Source: Chitinophagales bacterium
GTDB lineage: Bacteria; Bacteroidota; Bacteroidia; Chitinophagales; Chitinophagaceae
Assembly: GCA_026936105.1 (NCBI GenBank)
Contig: JAIXKI010000002.1
Location: 263,556 to 327,555, forward strand
DNA: 64,000 bases
Reading direction: 5' to 3'
Made by a program: the position numbers and the translations under genes. Under the pieces are notes generated by a model, which was given only the letters and a program-made list of their open reading frames with translations, made no database searches and was not told where the DNA came from. Shown in pieces: positions 18,410 through 27,748 of the stretch (within the stretch, counting starts at the first letter, position 1; each line of letters begins with the position of its first letter).

Positions 18410-18565
18410 ATTCTTTCCCGGTATTTTAAGGTTTTCAGGGCAGTGTTTAAGAACAGAACTCGAATTTCACACACAGAGCCGGCTATCTTATTAAACGGAA
18501 AAAAAATCTATTTAAGTCCGTAATCCCTGGCCCAAAATAAAGCTGAGGTGATAATGTAAATATTC

Positions 18566-21500
18566 TTAACTGAACAGATATTCCACATCTTCTTTGGTCA
18601 GGCTCTTTACAAAAGAGGTATCGTCTGCAATCAGATCTTTGGCCAGCGCTCTTTTCTTTTCCTGTAGTTTCAGAATTTTGTCTTCTATGGTATCCTTGCA
18701 GATCATGCGGTAGGCAAAAATATTTTTAGTCTGACCGATGCGGTGTGTACGGTCAATGGCCTGTTGTTCCACCGCTGGATTCCACCAGGGATCCACGATA
18801 TAAACATAATCGGCTGCCGTCAGATTCAAACCCACTCCGCCCGCTTTCAGGGAGATCAAAAACACCCGGACACTTTCATTATTCTGAAAACTCTGAATCG
18901 CCGTTTCCCTGTCCGGAGCTGAAGTGCTTCCGTCGAAGTATTCATATTTCACACCCAGCTCTTCCAGCTTCCCTTTGATGAGTGACAACATGCCCAGGAA
19001 TTGTGAAAAGATCAGCGCTTTGTGATTACTAATGTTTTCCGTAATCTCCCTGGCCAGCTCTTCCAGCTTGATGGAATGATTCTCGAATTTTTCAGGTTCA
19101 TTCAGTATGGCAGGCGAATCACAGATCTGCCGCAGCTTCATCAATCCCTGCAATATGGTAAGCTGCGAACGCTGGATGCCCTGCTCTTTTATTGTTCCCA
19201 TGATCTTGTCACGAAAATCATTGCGGTAGGCATCATATATTTTTCGCTGGTCGTCTTCCATTTCGCAGAAAAGGATCATTTCCTGTTTTTCAGGAAGGTC
19301 TTTTGCTACCTGCTCTTTGGTACGGCGGAGTATAAAAGGATAAAGGATCTTCCTCAAATGATCTTTGCGGTCCTCCTCACCAAACTTATCAATGGGTATT
19401 GAGAATTCCTGGCGGAAAAATTCCATAGTGCCCAGCATGCCGGGATTCAAAAAATTCATTTGGGCAAAAATGTCAAATGTATTGTTTTGAAGCGGCGTGC
19501 CGCTCATGCAAAGGCGGTGTTTTGCATTCAGCAGGCCCGCAGCTTTGGTCACTTTGCTCAGCGGGTTTTTGATCGCCTGCGATTCATCCAGGATCAGGTA
19601 ATCGAATTCAATTCCTGTCATTAGCTTGATATCGCTTCGCAGAGTGCCATAAGTCGTGATGCTTATGTCATGATTCAGAAATTCTTCTTTTGCTCTTGTC
19701 CTTGTGCTGCCATGATGTATCCTGTAGTTCAGCGCCGGAGTGAATTTCCTGATCTCATTTTCCCAGTTATAAATAAGAGTAGTAGGGCAAACGACCAGCG
19801 CTTTTATTCCGCCATTTTGTTTTTTGTATTGTTCCAAAAAAGATAATGCCTGCACCGTTTTCCCCAATCCCATGTCGTCTGCAAGGATTCCGCCCCAGCC
19901 CACTTCACTCAGATAGTTCAGCCATTGATAACCTGCTACCTGGTAGGGGCGCAATATCTTTTTCAAATGCACCGGAGGAGGGATTTCATTGATCTTATTG
20001 AATTTCTTTAGCCGGTTGTATTTTTCTTCCAGTTGCATCACCAGTTCATTCTCGTTACGTGATTCATACAGTTCATCCACCACACTAAGGTGATAGTGGG
20101 AGAGTTTCAGTGAATCCGATTTTCCTTCTCCCATCCTGAAGAGCAATGAATACTTTTTCACCCACTCTTCCGGCAGTATGCCAAGGGTTCCATCACTCAA
20201 CTGAACGAACTGCTGTTTATTGGCCAGCGCTCTTTTCACTTCTGCCACGGTCACTTTCTGATCGCCAAACACAATGTCCACTTTTGCATCGAACCAATCC
20301 GTATTGCTGCTGATGAAGATCCTGGTCTGGGGCTTGGCAGTGTTGAACCGGAAATTCTTTAACGCTTCAAAACCGAATACCGGTGTCTTCATTTCTTTCA
20401 TTGCATCCACAAACAGGAAAAACCAGTTATTCTTCAAAACATCCGTACCTTTCAATGCCAGCGACCGGTTGTCTTCATTATGAATGAAATTGGAATGAAG
20501 CGCCTGTAGTTTATGTATAAATGTATTTTCCTTTTCCCTGTTTCGATACACGATCACCACCTCATCTCCCGCCGGCACCACTATCGCATCCCTGTCCCTT
20601 GGTTTGGTCTCATATCCTTTATAAGAAAATAAAGGTTGAAAAACAAGGAAGTCTCCTTTTTCGGATAAAAATAATTTTACATCGGGATTGCCGTCTTTTA
20701 CTTCAAGGATCAGCGATTGTTCAAAATTTACTTTGTATTCTTTGGCAAGAGGCACAATGAATTGGCTTAGTGTTTTACTCCATTCTGCTGCAGGGGTCTC
20801 CATGATGCCATCAGGTAAAAACTTTTCCACCAACTGAATCACATCAATATCTTTCCATAAAAAGATCTGATGATTATAAAGAAAGAAAAGAGGGCAATTA
20901 CTTTCGTTGTATGCCAGTTCATACTCCATGCCGGCTGCCTTCACCCGGCACTGAATTGAATAATATGAATTCTTCTTTACAAAAAAATATGGAACCGCTT
21001 CATCGGTCATGACCTGTAATGATTCCAGGTTATTTGATTTGAATGATTTTCTTCCGGGCAATAAAAAGAAAAGGGGATTGTGAGCGGATTCAGCAAATAA
21101 CTTTTTTAGTTTGGGTAAAAGATATTCCGCCATCAACTCTTTGGTTTCGGCAGGCAGATCTTCTTCGTCCTGATGAATAATATTTTCCCAGATTCCGGAA
21201 AAAGGAGAATTGCGGCTGATGTATTTGTTGATCTCGCCATCCTGCAGCTTGCGAAGTAAAGTAAGTACCTGTTTGTCTTCTTCACAAAGACTGTTTGTAT
21301 TCACAAACCGGCTAAGGTCCAGTTTTTCAACTTTGCCTTCAAACTCTGTTCCCTTATCATCCACTTCACCAATGACCGCATCTATACTGAAATAGGGATA
21401 GCTTTTTCTATTAAAGTTGAAAACGACACCGATCCTCTCGGAAACACCGTTCTCTTCCTGTTGTACTTCGGGTTCTGTAATTTCAGGTTGCGGCATGACA

Positions 21501-22321
21501 ACGACAGGCCGTACCGGTTGCGGCACGGGCGCCACTCTTTTGATATTGCTGTCCAGCACCCGCAAAAAAGGTTTTCCCTCCTTATAAACAAATTCAAACT
21601 TTCCGTTCAGGTCATCATTCAGCGAATATCCATAAGCTTCCAGCAGTTTATTCTTTTCCTTGTCCCAGTTTCTGATACTGTCAAAATAATTGGAACCGTA
21701 TGAATTCAATAGTTGAAGGAATACTATAACCTTGGGCAGGCACAAAGGATGCTCCCTATCCTCATAATCGCAACTGGTGTCAAAATTCCTTTCTTCATTT
21801 TTGTTGATGATCACCCTGTATTCTTTACCGTGAAGATGAACGATAGCTTTCACCCTTTCATTTCCGGCAGATTCGATCTTGGCTTTTTGAACTCTTAAAT
21901 ATCTTTCTGCATCGGCAAATACTTCGGGGGAAGAAAGCAAACGAAGTGACCTCAGGTCAATGGCTTTCATTTTTATCACCGTATGCCGCTGATCGTATTG
22001 CACTTCGCCGGGATACAACTGGCCTTTATCTATCAGGTCCTGTAAAAAAAATAATGCGGCTGCTTCGTGGCGGCAAATATCACCTAAGTTGTACGGGCAT
22101 CCGCAACGGAGAGATACAAACTTTGGATCTTTTATTTTCTGAACATACACTTTGTAATAAGTGGCGTAGCTGTCATCTTTCACCCGGAGTATTGCAGAGC
22201 CAAACAGGTCATCATAATCCGCCAATTCCACAAACCCGATGGCATGGATCTTTTTTCCTCTTCGTATCACTTCATCAGTTCCATGGGTATAAACGTACTT
22301 GATAAGGTGCGGTAAAGCCAA
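18566..22321 (-). CDS. SNF2-family DNA helicase/translocase with SWIM zinc finger
   Basis: A 1251-aa protein. Near the N terminus is a SWIM finger C73-x-C75-x7-C83-x-H85. The C-terminal half (from about residue 790) is a SNF2 ATPase: D-D-M-G-L-G-K-T (Walker A), L-D-E-S-Q (DEAH-box position), S-G-T-P-L-Q-N, and the helicase C domain with G-L-N-L-T and the closing D-R-x-H-R-I-G-Q. The middle 700 residues are the poorly defined beta-rich region usual for bacterial SWIM/SNF2 proteins. It probably tracks along duplex DNA and displaces bound proteins. The first codon appears to be TTG; no in-frame ATG is near. A TACTTTTG box lies at 22364-22371. Confidence 0.9.
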   Translation of the reverse strand: MALPHLIKYVYTHGTDEVIRRGKKIHAIGFVELADYDDLFGSAILRVKDDSYATYYKVYVQKIKDPKFVSLRCGCPYNLGDICRHEAAALFFLQDLIDKGQLYPGEVQYDQRHTVIKMKAIDLRSLRLLSSPEVFADAERYLRVQKAKIESAGNERVKAIVHLHGKEYRVIINKNEERNFDTSCDYEDREHPLCLPKVIVFLQLLNSYGSNYFDSIRNWDKEKNKLLEAYGYSLNDDLNGKFEFVYKEGKPFLRVLDSNIKRVAPVPQPVRPVVVMPQPEITEPEVQQEENGVSERIGVVFNFNRKSYPYFSIDAVIGEVDDKGTEFEGKVEKLDLSRFVNTNSLCEEDKQVLTLLRKLQDGEINKYISRNSPFSGIWENIIHQDEEDLPAETKELMAEYLLPKLKKLFAESAHNPLFFLLPGRKSFKSNNLESLQVMTDEAVPYFFVKKNSYYSIQCRVKAAGMEYELAYNESNCPLFFLYNHQIFLWKDIDVIQLVEKFLPDGIMETPAAEWSKTLSQFIVPLAKEYKVNFEQSLILEVKDGNPDVKLFLSEKGDFLVFQPLFSYKGYETKPRDRDAIVVPAGDEVVIVYRNREKENTFIHKLQALHSNFIHNEDNRSLALKGTDVLKNNWFFLFVDAMKEMKTPVFGFEALKNFRFNTAKPQTRIFISSNTDWFDAKVDIVFGDQKVTVAEVKRALANKQQFVQLSDGTLGILPEEWVKKYSLLFRMGEGKSDSLKLSHYHLSVVDELYESRNENELVMQLEEKYNRLKKFNKINEIPPPVHLKKILRPYQVAGYQWLNYLSEVGWGGILADDMGLGKTVQALSFLEQYKKQNGGIKALVVCPTTLIYNWENEIRKFTPALNYRIHHGSTRTRAKEEFLNHDISITTYGTLRSDIKLMTGIEFDYLILDESQAIKNPLSKVTKAAGLLNAKHRLCMSGTPLQNNTFDIFAQMNFLNPGMLGTMEFFRQEFSIPIDKFGEEDRKDHLRKILYPFILRRTKEQVAKDLPEKQEMILFCEMEDDQRKIYDAYRNDFRDKIMGTIKEQGIQRSQLTILQGLMKLRQICDSPAILNEPEKFENHSIKLEELAREITENISNHKALIFSQFLGMLSLIKGKLEELGVKYEYFDGSTSAPDRETAIQSFQNNESVRVFLISLKAGGVGLNLTAADYVYIVDPWWNPAVEQQAIDRTHRIGQTKNIFAYRMICKDTIEDKILKLQEKKRALAKDLIADDTSFVKSLTKEDVEYLFS

Positions 22322-22363
22322 AACTTAATTTTTTATTCGATTATATCAGAAAAGGTTAATCTG

Positions 22364-22371
22364 CAAAAGTA
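22364..22371 (-). promoter_or_regulatory. Bacteroidota -7 box for the SNF2 helicase
   Basis: The minus strand reads TACTTTTG (TAnnTTTG), 42 nt upstream of the TTG start. No good -33 box seen. Confidence 0.4.
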
Positions 22372-22547
22372 GCAGGAAGCAGGGAGGATTTTCTTATTAA
22401 GAAAGGAAAAATAAAAATAATTTTATTCAGGAAAATTGAGAGTAAAATAAAGTATCTTAGTAGATTTTTCTTTTCTCAGATCTGCCCCATCAAATAAATT
22501 CATTTCGTCATTGGTCTGTCCGGATATCCGGTTCCGAATGCCATGAA

Positions 22548-23276
22548 TTATTGAACGGTCAATTTCCCGTTATCATATTTCGGAAGCACATTGGCCAAAT
22601 CAGGAGTGAGGCAATAACGGATATCTTTTTCCAAACCGAATCCCATCAGCCTGTGATAATGAGAAGCATTGTTTTTTTGCATAAATCCAACCAGGTCCTC
22701 TTTTGCGCTTTCATACATGGACCGTGCTATATTCGACGAATCGCAGTTGATGGAAAAATATTTTCCCACTTCATGAATGACCGCCCCTGCAAACAATGAA
22801 TCTTCCAAATTAATCCTGTCTCTCCAGGCAGCACATGCCAGAACCACATTCCGCTTCATCACCATGAGATAATCACAAAGTACTGATATGTTTGAAAAAG
22901 CTCCTGTTACGATTTCTGTTGCGCCCTTGTCCAGCGCCATCTGCAGAAGCCGGGTGCCGTTGGTGGTGGTGAATACCAGCGTCTTTCCTTCAACAAATTC
23001 CCTCGGATATTCAAAAGGGGAATTACCATGTTGCAAGCCTTCCGCTATTTTTCCATCCCTTTCACCTGCGGTTATTCCCTCTATCTGTCTTCCCAGTTCG
23101 ATGCAACGGCTGATACTGTCAACAGGTATCACTGCTTTTGCACCATTGAAAAGTGCAGTGGAGATGGTGGAAGTAGCCCTTAAAATATCAATGATCACGA
23201 CAATGCTGTCGCTGAGATCATACAAATGCAAAAGTGCCGGGGAAAAAGATGTAAAAAGTGTTGGTTGTGTATTCAT
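22548..23276 (-). CDS. comB: 2-phosphosulfolactate phosphatase family protein
   Basis: A 242-aa ComB-family protein. The N-terminal phrase V-V-I-I-D-I-L-R-A-T-S-T-I and the following G-A-K-A-V-I-P-V, then T-T-N-G-T-R, are the family signatures (Mg-dependent acid phosphatase). In methanogens ComB makes sulfolactate for coenzyme M; Bacteroidota have no coenzyme M, so here it may serve sulfolactate-type compounds or another phosphatase role, possibly sulfonolipid-related chemistry, which is inference. A TATTTTTG box at 23290-23297 is 13 nt upstream, with a TTG 22 nt further up. Confidence 0.87.
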   Translation of the reverse strand: MNTQPTLFTSFSPALLHLYDLSDSIVVIIDILRATSTISTALFNGAKAVIPVDSISRCIELGRQIEGITAGERDGKIAEGLQHGNSPFEYPREFVEGKTLVFTTTNGTRLLQMALDKGATEIVTGAFSNISVLCDYLMVMKRNVVLACAAWRDRINLEDSLFAGAVIHEVGKYFSINCDSSNIARSMYESAKEDLVGFMQKNNASHYHRLMGFGLEKDIRYCLTPDLANVLPKYDNGKLTVQ

Positions 23277-23289
23277 GTACAGATGAATA

Positions 23290-23297
23290 CAAAAATA
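23290..23297 (-). promoter_or_regulatory. Bacteroidota promoter for comB
   Basis: The minus strand reads TATTTTTG. A TTG at 23320-23322 (minus) lies 22 nt upstream, within the accepted 17-23 nt spacing, making this the best two-part match among the minus-strand promoters listed. Confidence 0.5.
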
Positions 23298-23324
23298 ACG
23301 GAATAAATCGAACGGGAATCAAGC

Positions 23325-23801
23325 CTATTTTATAAGCAGCATTTTCCATTTTTCGCTCTCGGCATATTCTTTAATGGCATTATTCCTCTGCTGAAGCAGC
23401 CGTGTGAGATAACGGAAGAGATAAAAACGGTCAAACAGTTTTCCGAAAAAGCCATAAGGGATATCGTAATGAAACATGTCGATCATAATGGTCCCGTTCT
23501 CGCAGGGCTTAAAAAAATGTTCGTGTTTCATTGTCTTAAAATCACCACTCAGTTGCTCATCAACAAAATGATCGGGTTTTTGCAGATCCGTTACTTTCAC
23601 TCGCAACAACCTTTTTTTAAAAAGGTGTTTTGCTTTCCAGGTCACTGTTTCATCTCTTTCCAGCAATCCGAACCGTGTACCAGCCACTGCCTCTTCATTA
23701 TAGGAGGTCATGGACCGCTTGTGTAACTCTATGTGGCGGCTGAGATCAAAAACGATCTGTACCGGCGCCTTAATGAATGTAGTGAGATGAATGGTTTGCA
23801 T
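23325..23801 (-). CDS. SRPBCC (START-like) superfamily protein
   Basis: A 158-aa protein with the opening pattern of the SRPBCC/polyketide-cyclase fold: T-F-I-K-A-P-V-Q-I-V-F-D-L-S-R-H-I-E, then a beta-rich middle and a C-terminal long helix. Such proteins bind hydrophobic ligands in a deep pocket. There is no catalytic signature to say more. It lies between comB and gcvT on the same strand; spacing to gcvT is 86 nt, to comB 48 nt. Confidence 0.75.
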   Translation of the reverse strand: MQTIHLTTFIKAPVQIVFDLSRHIELHKRSMTSYNEEAVAGTRFGLLERDETVTWKAKHLFKKRLLRVKVTDLQKPDHFVDEQLSGDFKTMKHEHFFKPCENGTIMIDMFHYDIPYGFFGKLFDRFYLFRYLTRLLQQRNNAIKEYAESEKWKMLLIK

Positions 23802-23887
23802 CAGATATTCAGATATTCAAAATTAAAACTTTAAAGACGATATCATAATCCGGCACTGATTTCCTTCTCCCCTTTCGCAGTTTTAAT

Positions 23888-24985
23888 TCAACTGAATGGT
23901 AGCTTTACCACTTTTGCTTTTAGCAATTTATCCCTTACCGAAATGAAGATCTCCGAATCAATCATTGAATCTTTTACATCCACATATCCCATTCCTATGG
24001 CTTTATTCAGGCTGGGAGATTGAGTGCCCGATGTCACAACACCAATGTGTGATCCCGAAGCATCTTTTATCTCATAACCATGACGGGGAATGCCCCGGTC
24101 TGTCATTTCAAAACCAACCAGTTTCCTTTTAATTCCTTCTGATTTCTGTTTTTCCAAAATCGGCCGTGCCGTAAAATCTTTGGTAAATTTAGTGATCCAT
24201 CCCAGGCCGGCCTCCAGTGGTGACGTGGTATCATCAATATCATTCCCATACAGGCAAAAACCCATTTCCAGCCTCAATGTATCCCTGGCGCCAAGCCCCG
24301 CAGGTTTTATTCCTTCAGGTGCACCGGCCCCGAAAATGGCATCCCATATTTTATCTGCATTACTTTGCCCTCCTGTTTGCAGCTCTTCAAAATATATTTC
24401 CACGCCGCCTGCGCCGGTGTATCCGGTAGCGCTGATCAGCACATTGTCCACCCCCGCAAATTTTCCTTTTGTAAAAGTGTAGTATTTCAGATTGAGGATA
24501 TCCATATCAGTAAGCGGCTGAAGGATCTTTGTTGCATTTGGCCCCTGGATTGCCAGCAATCCGGTTCTATCAGAGATGTTTTCCATCTCCACTCCTTTAC
24601 TGTTGTGCTTCATGATCCAGTTCCAATCCTTTTCAATATTTGCAGCATTCACCACCAGCATATATTCGCTGTTCTCTTTAAAGCAATAAACCAGCAGGTC
24701 ATCCACTATGCCTCCTGAATCATTGGTGAAGCAGCTGTATTGGATCTTACCTGCCGTAAGTTTGGAAGCATCATTGGAGGTAACCCGCTGAATGAGGTCC
24801 AGCGCATTTTCTCCTTTTAAAATGAATTCACCCATGTGACTCACATCGAAGACACCCGCATTTTTCCTCACGGCATTATGTTCATCATTGATGCCTGAAT
24901 AACTGATCGGCATGTTGTACCCGGCAAACTCAGCCATTTTCGCACCCAGCATAATATGTTTGGCAGTAAAAGGAGTAGTTTTCAT
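23888..24985 (-). CDS. gcvT: Aminomethyltransferase, glycine cleavage T protein
   Basis: A 365-aa tetrahydrofolate-dependent T protein of the glycine cleavage system; it releases ammonia from the aminomethyl-lipoyl H protein and forms 5,10-methylene-THF. Seen: [11 protein letters not shown], the F-D-V-S-H-M-G-E motif with the catalytic Asp, T-G-Y-T-G-A-G-G and the C-terminal barrel with R-G-I-P-R-H-G-Y. Length fits. gcvP and gcvH are not in the window. Between its -7 box and ATG lies a perfect 19-nt inverted repeat that may be a control site. Confidence 0.94.
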   Translation of the reverse strand: MKTTPFTAKHIMLGAKMAEFAGYNMPISYSGINDEHNAVRKNAGVFDVSHMGEFILKGENALDLIQRVTSNDASKLTAGKIQYSCFTNDSGGIVDDLLVYCFKENSEYMLVVNAANIEKDWNWIMKHNSKGVEMENISDRTGLLAIQGPNATKILQPLTDMDILNLKYYTFTKGKFAGVDNVLISATGYTGAGGVEIYFEELQTGGQSNADKIWDAIFGAGAPEGIKPAGLGARDTLRLEMGFCLYGNDIDDTTSPLEAGLGWITKFTKDFTARPILEKQKSEGIKRKLVGFEMTDRGIPRHGYEIKDASGSHIGVVTSGTQSPSLNKAIGMGYVDVKDSMIDSEIFISVRDKLLKAKVVKLPFS

Positions 24986-24986
24986 T

Positions 24987-25013
24987 CAGCAATTTAAAAT
25001 TGCTGCAAATGTA
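24987..25013 (-). promoter_or_regulatory. gcvT promoter -7 box and overlapping palindrome
   Basis: The minus strand carries TACATTTG at 25006-25013. Directly downstream, at 24987-25005, is the palindrome CAGCAATTTAAAATTGCTG (9-bp arms, one central base), which covers the expected transcription start and ends one base short of the ATG triplet at 24983-24985. This could be an operator or a hairpin near the 5' end of the mRNA. A -33-like CAAA (plus strand) at 25042-25045 is 28 nt away, too far to be convincing. Confidence 0.5.
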
Positions 25014-25180
25014 GAATAAAAACTTTTGCGTACCTGTCCATCAAAGGTTGAGAAAGCCGGGGTGTTTTTTTTTACTTCAAATTGAAAATACTTCAGATGA
25101 TACCGTTACCCGGTAGAATTTATTATGGAACTTAATAAATTAATTTTTCTGTTCTTTAATGAAGTATCCTTTTCTTTTTC

Positions 25181-27367
25181 CTAATTGAACTTCCCGAGCA
25201 GATCTAGGATCGGCGATGGAGCTATAACAGCCATTCCCATTTCTGATCCGGCAGGAATATTGTTTAAAATACCAACCGGACCATCTTGCTTCTTTTCCTC
25301 CTGCATTTTCTTCTTTTCTTTCAGGTCATTCAACTCTTTTTCAGCATCCCTGATCTTTTTATCAATATCTTCATTATTTCTGCCGGGGCTATAACGATAA
25401 TCTCCGTTGCTCTTTATACTACTTCCGTCAGGACCTATCAGTCTTCCATCATTGCTCATTGTATAATCAGTATTTACGTCCCAGAGAAAATTATTATTAT
25501 CATTTATTTCAAGACGGAATCCATCTTTCCAATTGCGGTATTTCATGACTCTGAAATTAAAAGGATTAAGACGTTCCTTCACTGTTTCATCAAACCGGAT
25601 CTTTTTTCCGGCAGGCACTCTTATTTCCACATGAACTTTTTGCCAGCGGAATTTGCTGTTCTTATCAATGGCATATCCGCTTCCAAGATCAAGAATACTG
25701 TCTTTATAAGTAACAGGGTATTGGATCTTTTCTGCTCTGGAGCGTGCATCGGCCAGGTCCCTTCCCGAACTGAATTTTTTCAATACAACATGATAATCGG
25801 AATCCTCACTTAAAACCACATCAAACCTCACTCCTGAAAGCTTAAGTGTATCATCTGACATATCCCAGCCCGCAGAGCCTTCGTCTATCCAGGCAAAATT
25901 TCCCGTATATCTCAATTCAGGTTCGGGAACTTCCACAATCATTTTTCCCCGTACAGGTTGTGTTATGGAAACAGGGGAATCTATATGTCCATATACTCTG
26001 ACATCTCTCGAAATACTGTTTGCAAACAGGGTTACTGCAACCCATCCTATTACCCATAATCCTCCGAATATCCATCCCAGATAGCCGCTTTTTGAACGTA
26101 CCCTGAGAATGCGACGTATAATCCATGTGATGAATGCTATCAAAGGAACCCCGATAAAGAATAGTAAAGTGCCCCATGCATATGCCTGCTGGCTGCTACT
26201 GGTCCATAAAAAATTGTTGACCGGCCACCAGGCTACCCCGCCAAACAGTAATGCGATAAAGGCAACAAACAATGCAAAGGCAATGGAACCGGCGATGAAC
26301 AAAAAGAAGACCCTGAACAGTACTCCGATAAAGTTTCCAATACCCTGGCCGGTCCTGCGGGCGGCTTCACCTGCTTCGGAGGCGAATGCTTTTCCCCTTG
26401 TATTGGCAAAAGCTTTTGCTTTATTACCTAAATTTTGAGCAGTCTCTTTTACTTCGTTGCCCCATTCTCTCAGGTGATCCCTGGATTGCTGAATACCTTC
26501 CTGCACATTTTGCCTGATTGAATTTACATCCACCTTTTCACCACGCATCTCCATTTTTTCATAGGGACTTCTTGCCTCAGGCAATACAATCCATAAAATG
26601 ATGTAAGCAAGGAAAAATGTTCCGCTCAATGATCCGAAAAAGATATTAGGAAAGAAGTGGAAACTATGTCCCCAGCTAAATACATTAAGAATATTAAAAA
26701 AGATGTTCAACAGGATCGGAGCTGCAAAGATCAAACGGAGTGTTGATGCTTTCATATTGAAATATGCTGCCAATCCGCCTGCAACACCACCGATCACCCT
26801 GTCATCGGGATTCCGGTATAATCTTTTTCCCGAAAACCCTTCGCTTTGCCGGGAAGGCAACACGATCCATAGAAGAAAATAGATAACGAAGCCCAGGCCA
26901 AAACCACCAAAGGTTATAATGGCAAATAAAATACGAACGATGGCCGGATCAACATTCAAATAATTGGCAATACCCGAACAAACGCCTCCGATAATCCTGT
27001 CGTCCGAATCACGGTAAAGCCTTTTACGTTCAGTCTTTTCGGAATAACCACTATAAGACGACCGCTCTTGTTGTGATCCCTGACCTTGTGTTGATGAAGT
27101 TTCTTCCATATCAAAGTCTTCGGGCCTTCCCATGGAAGCAGCAATCTCATCAACATCAGCATCCACAATATGGTCGGCGCCTTTTCTTATTTTTTCATTC
27201 ATCAACTCTGCAATACGGCTTTCAATGTCGTTGATGATCTCATCACGCCCGGCTTCGCTGGCGAAATGACGGCGCAGGCTTTCTACGTAGGCCTGGAGTT
27301 TTTCGTAAGCCGATTCTTCTATCGGTATCACCCGCCCGCTGAGATTGATATTAATGATCCTTTTCAT
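25181..27367 (-). CDS. PspC-domain membrane protein with two PspC repeats
   Basis: A 728-aa protein. Residues 1-85 are the small N-terminal domain typical of Bacteroidota PspC proteins (INLSGRVIPIEESAYEKL...). Two PspC domains follow (about 112-170 and 180-265), each opening R-L-Y-R-(D/N)-x-D-D-R-(I/V)-I-G-G-V and containing a membrane helix. Further helices lie at about 350-375, 395-420 and 440-455, and a beta-rich C-terminal periplasmic domain (470-640) and a Lys/Glu coiled coil (675-700) close the protein. PspC proteins sense envelope stress; here the partner is the PadR repressor encoded 27 nt upstream in the same operon. Confidence 0.88.
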   Translation of the reverse strand: MKRIININLSGRVIPIEESAYEKLQAYVESLRRHFASEAGRDEIINDIESRIAELMNEKIRKGADHIVDADVDEIAASMGRPEDFDMEETSSTQGQGSQQERSSYSGYSEKTERKRLYRDSDDRIIGGVCSGIANYLNVDPAIVRILFAIITFGGFGLGFVIYFLLWIVLPSRQSEGFSGKRLYRNPDDRVIGGVAGGLAAYFNMKASTLRLIFAAPILLNIFFNILNVFSWGHSFHFFPNIFFGSLSGTFFLAYIILWIVLPEARSPYEKMEMRGEKVDVNSIRQNVQEGIQQSRDHLREWGNEVKETAQNLGNKAKAFANTRGKAFASEAGEAARRTGQGIGNFIGVLFRVFFLFIAGSIAFALFVAFIALLFGGVAWWPVNNFLWTSSSQQAYAWGTLLFFIGVPLIAFITWIIRRILRVRSKSGYLGWIFGGLWVIGWVAVTLFANSISRDVRVYGHIDSPVSITQPVRGKMIVEVPEPELRYTGNFAWIDEGSAGWDMSDDTLKLSGVRFDVVLSEDSDYHVVLKKFSSGRDLADARSRAEKIQYPVTYKDSILDLGSGYAIDKNSKFRWQKVHVEIRVPAGKKIRFDETVKERLNPFNFRVMKYRNWKDGFRLEINDNNNFLWDVNTDYTMSNDGRLIGPDGSSIKSNGDYRYSPGRNNEDIDKKIRDAEKELNDLKEKKKMQEEKKQDGPVGILNNIPAGSEMGMAVIAPSPILDLLGKFN

Positions 27368-27394
27368 TATGAACTTTTTTCTTGTTGAAAATGA

Positions 27395-27748
27395 TTATTG
27401 ATGGTCATTTGGTTTTTCAGGCTTTTTATTGGTAAGAGTATTCACTCCATAAGCCAGTTCAGTCCAGGTTTGTTCCAACTCCTTATAAAATCTTTCTCCC
27501 TTTTCGGTCAGGGAAAAATATTTCCTGGGCGGGCCGGAACTGCTTTCCACCCACCGGTAGGTCAGCATCTCTGCATTTTTTAGCCGGGTAAGCAGGGGAT
27601 AAAGCGTTCCTTCAAGTATCTTAAGATTGGCAGCTTTCATGTCTTCCACAATGTCACTTGGGTATGCTTCGCCTCTGCGGATAACAGAAAGGATACAAAA
27701 TTCCAATATCCCTTTCTTCATCTGGCTTTGTGTATTCTCGATATTCAT
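27395..27748 (-). CDS. PadR-family transcriptional regulator
   Basis: A 117-aa winged-helix protein: K-K-G-I-L-E-F-C-I-L-S-V-I, G-E-A-Y-P-S-D-I-V, L-E-G-T-L-Y-P-L-L-T-R-L (recognition helix) and G-P-P-R-K-Y-F-S-L-T-E-K-G, all standard PadR features. It is the first gene of the padR-pspC operon, whose promoter overlaps a near-perfect operator, so it most likely represses itself and the PspC gene until an envelope or ligand signal appears. Confidence 0.92.
   Translation of the reverse strand: MNIENTQSQMKKGILEFCILSVIRRGEAYPSDIVEDMKAANLKILEGTLYPLLTRLKNAEMLTYRWVESSSGPPRKYFSLTEKGERFYKELEQTWTELAYGVNTLTNKKPEKPNDHQ

Noticed and set aside
22520..22531. 12-bp palindrome CCGGATATCCGG between the SNF2 gene and comB
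   Set aside because: Short, and lies after the comB stop, away from the comB promoter; could be chance.
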